From contig JAGMUV010000006.1 of the NCBI GenBank assembly GCA_020744425.1, positions 1,798,001 to 1,862,000 of the forward strand: a stretch of 64,000 nucleotides of DNA, in the 5' to 3' direction. The notes under the pieces were generated by a model, which made no database searches, was not told the origin of the DNA, and saw nothing but the letters and a program-made list of their open reading frames with translations. Below are positions 24,793 to 37,178 of this stretch, one piece after another; within the stretch, counting starts at the first letter, position 1; every line of letters starts with the position of its first letter. Both the position numbers and the translations under genes were made by a program. Origin of the DNA: Dactylonectria macrodidyma (lineage: Eukaryota; Ascomycota; Sordariomycetes; Hypocreales; Nectriaceae).

Positions 24793-26993
24793 CTAGCAGA
24801 TGGCGTGGGTCTTGCCAGTCTTTCCTTGAAGAGAATGTGTCTCGTTCTGTGATATATTAGTCAACTTGGCTCTTAAATCAAAAGATAGACGTGTACTAAC
24901 CGCGTAAGAGGGGTGTGCGTGCTTGCCCTTGCCAAGACTCGTGATGTGCTTCCTGATATAGTCCTCCCGCTTCTTGATGCTGTCTCGGTCCGTCTCATCA
25001 AGGAGGCCGAGGCAAAGAGTGATGTCACAGATGAGGGAGTCACAGCGAGTCTTCGTAAAGTCTTCTCGCACAACGACGCGCAGCATCTTGACGTTGGAGT
25101 TGGGAGCCATGGTGTAGGCGGGAACGACCCAGCCGCGCGAGCGGAGGTGATGGGCCAGAGCGAACTCGTCGTAATGACGATCCTCGTCTCCGCCCTCTTG
25201 GGGAGTGCGGAAGCGGAAGGCCACGAGGGGAAGGCCAGCACCGGAGCGCTCTGACATGATGACGAAGCCCTTCTTCTCAAGGGTCTCGGTCAAGTAGTCA
25301 GCGGTTCGGGTCAGGTTGCTCATGATGGCGCGGTAACCGTGCTTTCCGAGACGGATCAGCTGGTAGTACTGCCCGATGACCTGAGAAGCACCCTTGGAGA
25401 AGTTAAGAGTAAAGGAGGACTGATCAGCACCGAGGTAGTTGATGTTGAAGACTAGCTCCTGGGGCAGGTACTCGGGGGATCTCCAGAGGGCCCAGCCAAC
25501 ACCAGGGTAGACGAGACCGTACTATATTGAAATTAGCAATTAGTTTAGGAGGAATGGGGGCTTAAATAGTATGGCAGCATACCTTATGTCCGGAGACATT
25601 GATAGAGACGACCTTCTCACATCGGAAATCCCACTCGAGGTCAGGGACAACGAAGGGAGCGACGAAGCCACCGCTGGCAGCATCGACGTGGATGGGGACA
25701 TCGAGATCCCGCTCAACCAGGAGGTCGTTAATGGCCTTGACATCCTCGTACTCGCCAGTGTATGTAGTACCGAGAATGGCACAGATACCGATGGTGTTGT
25801 CGTCACACAGGTTGACGGCCTCATCAGGGTCCATGACATAGCGGTCGGTAGTGCAGTAGACGAGCTTCTCATCAATCTCGAAGTATCGGGTGGCCTTTTC
25901 CCAGCAGACCTGGACGGCGGAGGACATGACGATGTTGGGATTCTCGGTGCTCTTACCGGCGGCCTGCTGACGCTTCTTCCAGCGCTTCTTCATGGCAAGG
26001 ACGGCAAGCATGATAGCCTCGGACGAGCCGACAGTGGATGTTCCGACAGCAGTACCGGCAGGAGCGTGGAAGAGGTCGCCGATCATGTTGACACAGCGAT
26101 TTTGAATATCAGCCGACTGAGGGTACTCCTCGTAGTCAATGAAGTTCTTGGAGAAGGACTCGGCCATGAGCTTTTCAGCCTCATCTTCCTGCAGTGGGGA
26201 CAAAGTCCCATGTCAGCGAGATGTTCACAGTAAATTCGACGATAATGAGTAGTAGCCCTAGTGGGGAGATCTTGGTGGTAGGATCATCGCAATGATGGTG
26301 GTGTTAGTGGTGGAGTTGAATGACAGTTCCCCAGAGCCAAGGCGCGAGCCAAGACGTCACAGGGTGGGGCCGCGCGTTGGTGCCGATGGGATGCTAGGAT
26401 ACAGGGGAATATGGGGCGGAAATAATGATGCAATTGTGAGCGTACCATGTAGGTGGTGACAAACGAAGCCAAGCTACGGAGCAGAAAATGGTCAGTCAAT
26501 TGATGCGAAGACGGGGAGCAAATTGAAGGGGAAATACATACTTGAGCATAGGGTTGTTGTCGAGGCTCAGGTCGTCCTTGATCATACGATAGGCGATATC
26601 GCGGGGCATCTCACATTCAGGCATGTGGTGGCGGGGGAGGTCCATGCCGGCGAAGCGAGAGCCGTAGACGCTGGTGGTGAACTCATCCTGGTAGTTGGAA
26701 AGCTGCATCTGAGGTCTTCGCGATGCGCGGGAGCTGTTGGAGCGGACCGAAGCAGCGTCGGAGTCGTCGCGGACAACGGAGAGATGAGACATGCTGTCGA
26801 TGTACGAGGGAGTTGTGAGGCCGTTGGCGTGTCCGTTGGTGTTTCCGTTGGTATTTCCGTTGGTGAGTCCGTTGGAGTGTCCGTTGGTAGAGGGAGCGGT
26901 GACAGCAACGTGGTCGTTGTCGTCGTCAGAAGTTTCAATGATGGGGATGGATTCAGGAACCTCGGTGGGTTCTGATACTTCTATGGAGCTCAT
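24793..26993 (-). CDS. GAD1: glutamate decarboxylase
   Basis: PLP enzyme that decarboxylates glutamate to GABA in the cytosol (GABA shunt; stress and conidiation in fungi). Five exons: 26993-26542, 26473-26446, 26188-25583, 25521-24901 and 24846-24793, 586 aa. The second exon is only 28 nt. Motifs are [10 protein letters not shown] (substrate/PLP phosphate region), [13 protein letters not shown] and the PLP lysine K362 in SGHKYG, split by an intron. The first about 70 residues are a disordered leader with (N)TNG repeats. The last exon encodes the tail [17 protein letters not shown]. The intron before it (24847-24900) is 54 nt, in frame and stop-free, so retention would insert 18 residues. A gene-free 6.5-kb region lies upstream. 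Confidence 0.95.
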
Positions 26994-29900
26994 GATGGAG
27001 GAGAAAGGAGGGGTAAATAAGTAATGACGCGGCGATCAGCAAGAGCTGAGGAGCAAGTTTAGGTTGGGCCTGGCTAACGGAATGGGCAGCGAGGCGGGAG
27101 TAACGGGAGTGGCGGCAGGTTTTAGCGTGCCGTGTGCCGTGTGTGTGCGTGTGAATGCGTGTTTGGCTGAGCTTCTGGTGACACTCAAAGGTGTGAGTTT
27201 CGTGTAGTGGAGGGTGAATGGATGCCACACACACACAAGAAATAAAAGGGAGGAATGTGGGCTAGAGGGAATGGGTTTGCGTTAATGCAAGCCGAGAAAT
27301 CCGTGAGGAGAAGATTGTACGGAAACAGAGAGGTGTCTGTTTTTTTTTTACAAGTTTTGGGTTGTAGAGTGGAAGAAGTTGGTTGGGGGTGTGAGAGTGC
27401 GGACGGTGCTGATGATGGAGATAATGCAAGAGTGCATACGAGTGTGAGAGAGAGAGGGGAGACGAGGGGGAAACAAACCAGATTCTTGACCGAGACGCAG
27501 ACAAGTTAAATACTTTTTCCAGTGTGAAGATGGGAACGAGGGCTAGGAGGGAAAGACCTAGGAAGGAACGTGCCAGATGGGAGCAACCCAGATGGAAGGA
27601 GCAAGATGGGATGGGGGTGGACCTTCCAAGCCAGCAGTGCCCTCCCCATCTCTCGGTCAGGAAGGGGAATTAATTCGACTCACCCTCATTCCCTCACACG
27701 CGCACTCTCTCACTGTGTCTCGTCGGGTCTCTCATCTTCAGGTACAGACAGGTACCTACCAGCCATCCTTGCCTGCAACAATGCACGATATTCGGTGATC
27801 AGTCCTCTGCGATCAGTGCTCAGTTGCAGCTGTCGGGACGGGAACCCTATCCCCGAATCCTCCATCGCCTTTCCCATCCCAATCGCATCCCCATTACAAT
27901 CCTCCACTATTTTTTCTGCCCGCCCGAAATCCAGAAAACCGCCCACTACAGCCCGCTACAGTTTCTATGTACAGCACACTACAAGGCACCCCTCCCCCCA
28001 GTCCCTCCACTATTACCCCCCTTGGGTACCTCACAACTACATCATCTCGACATACCATCCGAAACGTCAAAAACATCGATACTCTTTTCCTACTTGTCCC
28101 GACAACCACCGTTGCAATTCCCGTCAACCTGTGCCTGGAGCTCCTGCCTGCCCGTGCCCGCTGCTTGGGCTCTCTCTTCTGGCCGCAACGGTGCCCTGTT
28201 TTCGCCCAAATTGGGGGGGGGGGGGGGGGTGTCTTAATGTTCCCACTGCGTGCGTCCTCGTTCCCTGGCACTTATCATGCTAGGCCTTGTCGGTGCTTAA
28301 GCTCGCTGGAAGTTGCTGCATTGTCACTGTATGCCACTAGCTGGTAGACTACTCACCTCCAGTGCATTTACGTGTCCACTGAATGATGACCCATTCACTC
28401 GCCTACGGAGCATTAGAGTGAATTACACCTGCCCACCAGGTGGGTGAATCATCCACCCCCACACAGCCGATGGGCTGCCTCACGCACAAAGAGCCTGATG
28501 ACCTGCAGCAGCTTGCTTGCTGCTCCTGCTCAGTTGTGCTCCCAACTCAACTCAGCGGCTCAGCCCAAGCCAAGAGGCAAGAGAAAAGGAGAACCCACGA
28601 GAAACCAAAAGAGATGCCAGCCCAACCAGCGCCAAAAACCCCACCAACACGCCATCGCACGCCCCCTTTCCAAAATGGAGAAAGGGCCTTACCTCGCCCC
28701 GAGCCTTGGTCGGCTCATTCTCGTCAACCACCTGAGCCCGTCGCCTCTCCCACTCACCTCGGCCTCATGATACCGGCCCTTTTGGACATCTCACCCCTGG
28801 AAAACCACGCGCTCTCGGTCTATGGTGTCCGGACTGGGGGAAAAATAATTCAGTTCAGTACAGCCACCGGTCGTCACCCGAGCATCCGATCATCCACAAC
28901 CCCAATCCGGACCCAGCCCAGAACATCCACACCGAATTCCACCTAAAAACCCGCACGGGGATGATGGGTCCTGTTGCCGTGAACTGACTTTGGCTGCCGC
29001 CTTTCTTCTTCAGTGCATGCAAAGTACCTGCCTTGTCGTCACCTCAGCCCTGAGGGTATGGCTTGCGTTGGGGGCGATCGGGACGAGGGCCAGGTCCCAA
29101 TTTTGGCATTTGGGAATTGATTCCTATTTGACCTTTAACTCTTGGCCTCTAACCCTTCATCAACATCATGGCCGACTGGGGAAGTTGCGTATTCAGTAGG
29201 CTTGGATGAAGAGAGAGCTATCATCGGCCTGCCTAGTCGGGGGAATCTAGAAACGCGCTTTGCGGGTTCTCCCTATTCCTAAATCCGTAAGTTACTTTGT
29301 GTTCTCCTTTGCCGTTCTCAGTTCCTATTCCCCATTCCCCATTCCCTGATCCCTTTAATCCCTAATCCCCATCAGGGTCCCTTTGCGTGGTTGTGTCTCG
29401 TCTCACCTCATCCAACGTAGCATCATCATGCATTTCGGCATTGCCTCGTCTTCGTATCATCTTGCGTAGCCTCCTTCTTTGCCGTTCTATCCCGCGGGCG
29501 TTTGCCTCTCGGAACCTGTGCCACCGCCTCCATCACCACTTTTTTTCGTCGTAATCAGGCATCCCCAACTTCTCAGGGATGTCTCTCTCCCCCTCCCTTG
29601 CTCGACCTGCTTCCGCTTTTCCTCACCTTATCCCAAGTCTCTGGGACGGGCTGGCGCATCGCACACACGGATCCCATATGGTCTATCCCCTGGATCCCCC
29701 AACACTTAGAAGAACTAGAAACCCGTACCCCCCTGGTCGTCTCCCCACTCCATACCCCCTGGACCGTCTTCTGGCTCTCTTTTCCTGGGGGATATCGGTC
29801 AACTGCAGGTGGCTGCTTTGAGGGCTGGGAGGCTATTGCATCATGACACATTAGCAGGCACACGCCGCGCCAAAAGACGCACAGCACGGCTATTTCTGCA

Positions 29901-32900
29901 CGTTCTTGTTTTTTTCTTCTCGCTCCCGACGGCGAGTGGCTGCGACGGCATCACTCCACTCTCAATGCTTTGTCATTAGTTTCATGACACGGTTACAGGA
30001 CATGACAGCATCCAGCAAGCTCGAAATACGTCTGGCAATATTTGGTAACCTCCAACGCGGCCGCAATTGTGGGCAGCTTTTTGGGCTCTTCCGGGACACC
30101 AACGGGCCAATCACGGAGGCTGCCGGCCGGTGCGGACAGTGTATGCCCCACAGGACGGCGGACAAGGCCAGGGCCGTTGCCGTAGGGAATGGGATACGTA
30201 CCGTATGGTGCCGAAGAGCTACGTCCATGCACAGGCCCTCCTCGGTTCCCACCTCAAAAGCTATCAGCGAGTTGCTCGCTTTTCGTTGAGAGCATGTGCG
30301 TGTGCAAGTTGATGATGCTGGGGAAAAGGAGGCTCGTAATGGGACGACGGTTAGACCGCTCAGCTCAGCTCAAGGACGGACATTTGGAGCTCGGGAGAGC
30401 GGCGATGGGGTGTGTGTCTTGCACATGTCTGCGACGAGAAAGTTGGTCTCGTCCTGGCGCACGACCAACGCCCCATCAACAGCCACCCATGCTCTGTGGC
30501 TTGGATGGCCTGCGATCCCGACGACGAGGGAGGGTCCCTGTCCTGCAGCGAGGTCTCTCCGCAGTACCGGTCCAGGTACCTCACCTTAACGCCCAGGGGG
30601 CGACCTTTGATGGAAAGGAAGGCGGCTTTAGGCTCACCTCGGTGGCCTCTTCAACATGGTCTTACCGGGGAGGGGATAATCTTGCCCAATGTGAGTGTCC
30701 CTTTTGGTCTTTTGTTACTATTTGGCTGGCGTTTTCCGAAATCATCCTATGATATCCTCGGCCGGGCTGATGAGTCGCATTGACGCCCTTTCCCCTGATG
30801 TCTTTACGATATTACCCGCACCTAATATCAGCCGCCACGAGCAGCGGTGTAAGCATCAGTGTCGGCATCAACACCAACGTCAACACTATAACGCGGACTG
30901 TTTGCAAGACGCAGCGTATCACAGCGCGGCGTAGCATGAATCCGAGACGCGAGCACAAAGCATCTCGAATTTTACCTGTCACTTTGGCTTGGTTATACGC
31001 CGCCTTTCTGCCTATATGTGCGCGCGTTGCCAATAACGGCGCAAGGTGAGAGCAACAATACCCAGAACGACAAGCGACGATGGCCCGGGACCCAACGACC
31101 GATGACGAAGGACGATTGGAAGGGCGGAAGCCAAGCTCCATGTTCCCCGTCGCCCAGTTTCTCCGTGAGGTGCTTTTGTCCCGAACAACCTGACCCGACC
31201 GTGTCCCCAAGTGGCGTGTCCGTCAGACGGCGACTTCTGCCCTCGTCTCCCGTCGGTCAGTATCACAGTATCTCCTTGACATTTGTTTTACTTTTGCTAT
31301 TTTTTTCTCTCTTGTTTCCTGGGCGCCCGCCGCGTCCTTGCGCTCGTTTCGTTCCCTTGAACAAGATGGATCCCTTGACGAGGTTGGGGAGGGGACCTCT
31401 CAGTAGGTTGCCTTGAGGAACGTGCCGGCGTTGCGTATATTCGTGTTGGGCCGAAGAAAGACCCTTACCCAGACTTAGTCGGTGTAGCATCATTCATTCT
31501 AGTGCTTGCTGGAGAAATCTACGTTTCAAGACCTCCTCTCCAACTTGTCGACATTGAATCGTGGAATCAAGTCCCGTCAATGGCATCCGTGTTTCTTTCT
31601 CCACCGTCCCGTCGGCCCATTACAGAGTCGGGCGGTTCATTCATGGTTCGTGGTTCGTGGAGTCTGCCGCGAGTCCCAACCCGTCCATTCCCGCGGCATC
31701 ATCACCACAAAGAACGAGAGCGCGAAGAAATATGAGAACATTTTCAATGGATCATTCGCCACCTATTCACCCGCGCGCCGAAGTGCAACAATTGGTATGG
31801 GGGAGGTGACTCCAAGATCGTCGTCCCTTGCTTGCGTCTCTTATTTGCTTACCCCGAAACTGACCAGGGTCGGCGCCCATGCCGGCTGCTCACCGAGACT
31901 TGGACACTCTGCCTTGCCCCTGCACTGACGCAAGCTGGCGTGCCCATTCAACACACACGCCTCTCATCCAAACATTCACGCCTCATCTCCCCAACTGAGG
32001 CCCTTGGGCCCCCCTTTTGCGCGTCTGCAGGTCAAACTCTGGGGGGCAGCACTCCGCTAGATTTTCCCATCCCGATGCTTTCTTCTCGGTACGTGGTGCC
32101 TTTACCTGGCTAGTATCGCGCTTCACTAGATGTTCCCGACATAAATTGCAGGGAAAAGCAACGCCCCGTTGCTTCTATGTATGGACGTACATAGCAGTAC
32201 CTGCGCAAGTCTCACCGCCCCCGGGCTTGAAAGGAGAAAAACAGAGGCCCGCAGGCTCCATGGAAAATCGCTCGGCGGGACGTGTAACATGTAACATGGA
32301 ATCTTTTCATCAGCAGAGGCAATTTCTCTCTTGTCCTGCCTCGCCTTTAGCGGTCTGGCTGCCTGCCCTGCGAGCCCTGGGCTGTAACACGGAACAGCAC
32401 GGCGATGCCGAGTCTGGTCTGGCCGTTGGCTCGTTCCCGTCGATTTCGGTCTCGGTGATTCGTTCTCCTAGAACCTGCCACTTTGCTGCCCATGTCCAGG
32501 TCCAGTATCCAGCCCGCCCCAGTTCCCGTCGTCCCGTTGCCGCCCGTTGCGAAACACAGTTAGACTTTGCCATGCCCTGCCTTGTGTTTGTTCCGTCTTT
32601 TGTCCCTTCTGGTCTTGTCATGCCGCGCCGCATCCATTCGGACCTACATGTCCGCGAACCAATCCCTGCCACCGGGATTATCAATGTCGGCTGTTTCTGC
32701 CCTGTTTCCTAGTTGAGTCTGTCTTGGATTCTGGACCGGTGTCTAAGCTTCAGGCTGTGGGCTGGCCTTCTGTATTCTTTCTGTGCTGCGTACGTGCTCC
32801 CCATCTATTTCGGGGTGCAGGGACCTTGGTTTCTGATTTTCTGATTCTGTCGTGTTTCATCAGCTAGTCGGGTCGAATTATTCTAGAAGCTATGGATCAT

Positions 32901-33482
32901 ACACACCACTTTCATCATCCACATCCAGCCGCACGTAGTACGTCCCCCAACTAAGTCGTACTCATCCGCCTCCCACTTCCCACTCCCCTTTATGAGCCCT
33001 GCTAATCATGGCTCTACTATGGAAAGTACCTCCATGTATCCAATGAATCGTCATCGACATGTCCCAAGTCCCAAGTCTTGTCTTGTACGTAGTACACAAT
33101 GGATACCCTATCCTCCTCTGCCTCCCCCTTCCTGTAGGCTGTCCTGCACATGGCGATCGGGGGGCCCGCTGGTCCACTTCGCCCCGTCCCGCTTTGCCCC
33201 ATTCCAAAGTCTCCATTCACCATTACCTCCAATCCGTTGCTTCCACTGACCGACGTCACCCAGCATCAGGCTATGCGCTTTGATAACATCTCACTTTGCG
33301 TTGCAAGATGCCCGCCTCCGTAACACAGTCTCCGAGATCTGAAGTCGACGCCTAAGGTATACGAGACTTAATGGGGCGTTGAGCAATCAACCAGAACACC
33401 AGCCTTCTCAAGCCTTCAGTTCCGAAATGACCAAATCTCGTCGCTTTCCACGTGTCGTCAGCTAACCCCCTCGTCCGTCGCC
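26994..33482. other. long gene-free block upstream of GAD
   Basis: About 6.5 kb without a supportable gene. Open frames of 100-237 codons are C-, T- and Arg-rich with no motif and occur in competing frames on both strands. It contains a run of 17 G (28213-28229), many pyrimidine-rich stretches, and short frames such as MDPLTRLGRGPLSRLP (from 31366). It may be an extended promoter or leader for GAD, or hold an unrecognised non-coding RNA. Confidence 0.45.
28213..28229. repeat. poly-G run
   Basis: Seventeen consecutive G. The length may be imprecise because homopolymers are error-prone in sequencing. Confidence 0.8.
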
Positions 33483-35771
33483 TCAATCGTCGTCGCCGCC
33501 CAGACCCGTCAACCCACTCGCGAGGCCTTGCATTCGTCTGCCGAGCAGGTCGTCGGAGCTGTTGAGCTTGATCAGACTCTTGTTCATCTTCTTGCTTTTG
33601 CTTAGTCCTAGACCCTTCTGTCTCTTGCTTTTCCTCTCTGTCTTCCCGTTCTTCTCGCCATTAACGTGCCCTTGCGGGGTGATAGTTTTGCTGCTGCTTT
33701 CGCTATCCTGATCTTTGGTATCTGGTACCTGGGATTGAGTCGAACTCCTTCCTCGGTTCAGCCTTGTCATGCTGATTTCCAAGGGCCTGTCCTCCTCTCC
33801 ACTCGACTCGGTTCGTGCCTGACGCCCTTCATCGCCATTCATCGCAGCAGTCCTTGCTCGAATGTTGCGCAGGCGTACGGCGTCAACGTGATCGAATAAT
33901 TGCTCAAACCAGCCAACACTGCGGTCGAAATGCTTCCAGGCCGGCGGATAGACAGCTGGGAACTGCATGAAACCATGCGACGTTCCTGGGATGAGCATCA
34001 CCTCCGCAACATCTCGCTCGTTGAATTCCGGCTCCTTGCCATTCGATTGCTGGCTTCTTGCTGATTTTTCCTGCAGGAATGCGGCTTCTTTGGCTCTTCG
34101 TAGCCTCGCTGCAAATATGACTGTGTCGTCGACCAATGGGTCTCGTTCTCCAGTTAGGAAGTAGGTTTTTGGGAAGTTGACGAGCAGTGCCTCCGGTGCC
34201 AGCACGGGACAGAGAAGATAGTCTTGACTAAAGTCAGGTCGGTTATGTTCACCAATGTAGAGAATGATCATAGCCCGCATCATCTCTGGTGTCAGTACTC
34301 TATCGTTGAAGTACGAAATCATAGATGACGTCGCCAGTCTCGTCCTCATGGGCTCCACTTGACCGGATGTCTCCCTGGGCGATGATCCGCCGTTTTCCTT
34401 CGGAAGACGAACACCCCGAGAGCCAGGATGGGTCGACTCAATTTGTGGACTGCCAGAGCCTAGGTTTGAAGCCGTTGGCTTGTCTTGTGGCTTGACGCCG
34501 TTTTGTCTCAGCTGAAGTGGGGGTGTCATATCGTCTTCATCGTCCGAGTGATGAGGCGTTCCAACCAATGCATTGTACTGCATACTTTTACGCCGCACAA
34601 TCGGCCTGTTTGTTTTTCTCATCCTGCGATCTTGGATCAGAGACATTTGGTCGTCCGTCATCCAGTTGCCAATGTTCATATCCAATGCAGGATAGAAGCA
34701 GACGAGTCCATCGGGGGGAGGAAGACTACTTCTCGAAGACCGACGGAAATGGGGGTTACTTGTCTCCAGTATCATCAACGTTGCAGCAACGGCCAGATTT
34801 CCACCAGCACTATCTCCCGTGATAATTACCCTGGGAGTCTCCGTTCCTGGCATACCAAGACACCTCCCTTTGGTATCGATGATTGTGGAGTAGACATCAA
34901 AACACTCATTGAGTGCATAAGGATATGGAAACTCTGGCGCCTTTTTGTAGTCCAGGCTGAGAATTGGCAACCCAGACTTGGCGGCCCAGGCGAACAGCTT
35001 GTCATCGTTGCATCGAGGATCCATAGCAACAAAGCCACCTCCTGGGATATCTAGAATCAACCTGTCATGCCGCACCAGATCCGCGAGTGGACCGTCAAAG
35101 TAAAGCCAGGCTAACACGGGTTCTTTGTAGTCGCTGTCTGCCGGCCTTGGGATTCGAAGCTGCCTAGGCGGCCATCGCATGAACCGTGGGCGCATGAGGC
35201 CTTGGAAGAAACTCAAGTACGGCGATGTACCCTTGTTCCATGCCACACGTAGGTGGTCCACGGTGAGCATACCTCGTACTTTGCGGACCTTCTCGTCTGC
35301 CTTTTCCGCGGCGACGAGGTAGAAGAGGGAGAAAACCATGCTTGCAAGATCACGGAGCCATTTCGACTTAATCTTCATGGCCGTCCAGAATCCCGCGTCC
35401 AGCGCAGTCAAGACCCATGTGGCACGGTAGTAGGTAGCGTCGTACATATTGGCCATGGGCTCGGGGCTGGCAAGGCCGACGAGAGCGCTGAAGTTACGCG
35501 CAGCGTATAGATATAACATCGTAATGACAACCGTCTGCCACGCCGTCAAGCGCTTAGTAGAGAGCCTCGAGAGCATTTGGGCGCCAGGAGGGCCATGCCG
35601 GTCACCCCTGGTTAGATGTTAGGCGAAGCGTCGACTTCTTGATTACCCCACGGGGAAATCCGGGGATGCTTGTGCTTACTTGACGAGGTAGAAGGACCAG
35701 AAGGTGAGGACTGCGAGTACCTGCAACCGCCGCGACTTGGCCGAGGGCCGGCCGAGGACGTGGTCTATCAT
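33483..35771 (-). CDS. hormone-sensitive-lipase family esterase
   Basis: Alpha/beta hydrolase of the HSL (GDXG) family, probably a membrane-associated lipase or esterase. Two exons, 35771-35680 and 35607-33483, 738 aa. The short first exon (MIDHVLGRPSAKS) adds a first hydrophobic segment (LQVLAVLTFWSFYLV); a second follows (about 53-77). The oxyanion motif reads IPGGGF (219-222 PGGG) where many HSL proteins have HGGG. The nucleophile is Ser297 in GDSAGG, with Asp520 in ERDPLVDD and His575 in GTSHGF. Between Ser and Asp lies a disordered insertion of about 100 residues with VRRKSMQ (Ser372), a protein-kinase-A consensus, placed like the regulatory module of animal HSL. The C-terminal 120 residues are Ser/Lys-rich. 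The start was chosen because the intron (35608-35679) has a GTAAGC donor and CAG acceptor and closes in phase. Confidence 0.85.
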
Positions 35772-37178
35772 GTTGAAAGGGACAGAGCTGGGCAACTTTA
35801 CGCTTTGCCTGAATGTAGATGTTCCGGCAATAAGGAAATTGAGGAAGCAAGAATGGGGCGTCCCGAGGGGCCAAGATGCATCGTGCTCAGTCCTTCGCGG
35901 TCAATTGTCAGTCACATTCACATGAACGGCCGACAATGACAACACGGCCAGCAACAGAGCTGGCAAGACACAATGCCTCGGCGGCGGATACAGCGGATAT
36001 CGCTGGGGGTGGAGGCGAGTCAGACTCGAACAGGGAGGCACGCAGGCAGTCAATGGGCTGGCAATCAATACGAATGGCGATGCGTATAAGGGCGTTGGTT
36101 TGTAAGGGTTCGAGATTTCAGAGTGAGCTGACACCAGCAAGAGACAGGTGATCCAGACAGTCCACGAAGAAGCACAAAGAACCGAGAGAAGAAGAGGCGC
36201 ATTTCCCAAGGGATTGAGCCAAAGGCTTAATCCAAGGGCATGTGCCATGTGCCATCAAGGCCACAAGCGTCGGGATGGCTTTCGCCGGCTCACTGGCCGA
36301 GCTGACGACTCGTGACATGTTTCGTCGCCTGCGCCTTCTGTCTCGTGGCTGACATGTGAAAGTGCAAGTTGCACGCGGAGGCAAGACCATTGGACGCAGC
36401 AAGGGCAAGAAACGATTGGGCGGAACAAGGGCAAGAGACGATTGGACGTAGGACAAGGGCCTCCGCACGGGGGACCGGGCAGATGACGTCAAAACAGGAG
36501 ACAGGCTACCAACCCCCAATAGGTGGTGGGAAAACGTTCTAGAAGCTGGTCGCTGATGGGGGTTTTATCGCCCTAAATCCAGTGCATGACCGAAACTTGT
36601 TAGGGTAGGTAGCATTGCGGCATTAAAGACGGCATTAAGGCAAAGGGCTGCCATCTCTGCACTTTTGACGTGACAGCTTCTCGGTAATTCCAGCGCCACA
36701 GAGTCGCAGCGCAGGTCTCAGTTCCTCGTGATAAAGTGCATGTGAGACACCCCACGACGCTAAACCCACTACGCCCTCAGCGTACCACATGTCACAATAT
36801 AGGGTAACGGCGACTTGGAGGCATTGCTAATAGAAATCAGTTCAGAACAGTCTGTAGGAAAAAGTCAATTGTGAACTATCTCAATTATTACCTTACCACA
36901 AAGCTAAGCTATGAAATGATGAAAATAAGGTGGGTCCACACTACGGGTGTGACCACAACCTTTCACACAAAGTGTTTTCATGTAATTGTGAGTTTTGGTA
37001 AACTAACTATGTAAAAATCATTTCAAAACACATTCCTCTCAACCCAAATTTCGTGACTAAGTTTTGCATTTCCTTATTTCATTGTTTTTAAGTATGTTCA
37101 TACCCAAAAAATCTTAACTTGAGAATACACGAGCCCACAACATCTGGCCGCTCCTAGATCGCCAACTCAAGATCCCGT
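35772..37178. other. HSL-cutinase intergenic region
   Basis: Promoter of the esterase gene and 3' flank of the cutinase gene. The part from about 36790 to 37130 is clearly AT-rich against its surroundings (listed separately). Confidence 0.5.
36790..37130. other. AT-rich island
   Basis: About 340 nt of A/T-rich sequence (for example TTTTGGTAAACTAACTATG and CATTGTTTTTAAGTATG) in otherwise balanced DNA. No open frame of note and no terminal inverted repeat that I could see. It could be a RIP-mutated transposon scrap or the cutinase 3' region. Confidence 0.45.

Noticed and set aside
27570..28283. 237-codon frame spanning the poly-G run
   Set aside because: Runs through a homopolymer and consists of Ser/Pro/His-rich chance translation.
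32017..32712. 231-codon plus-strand frame in the GAD upstream block
   Set aside because: Arg/Pro/Ser/Cys-rich, no domain, no splice-supported partner, overlaps antisense frames of similar length.
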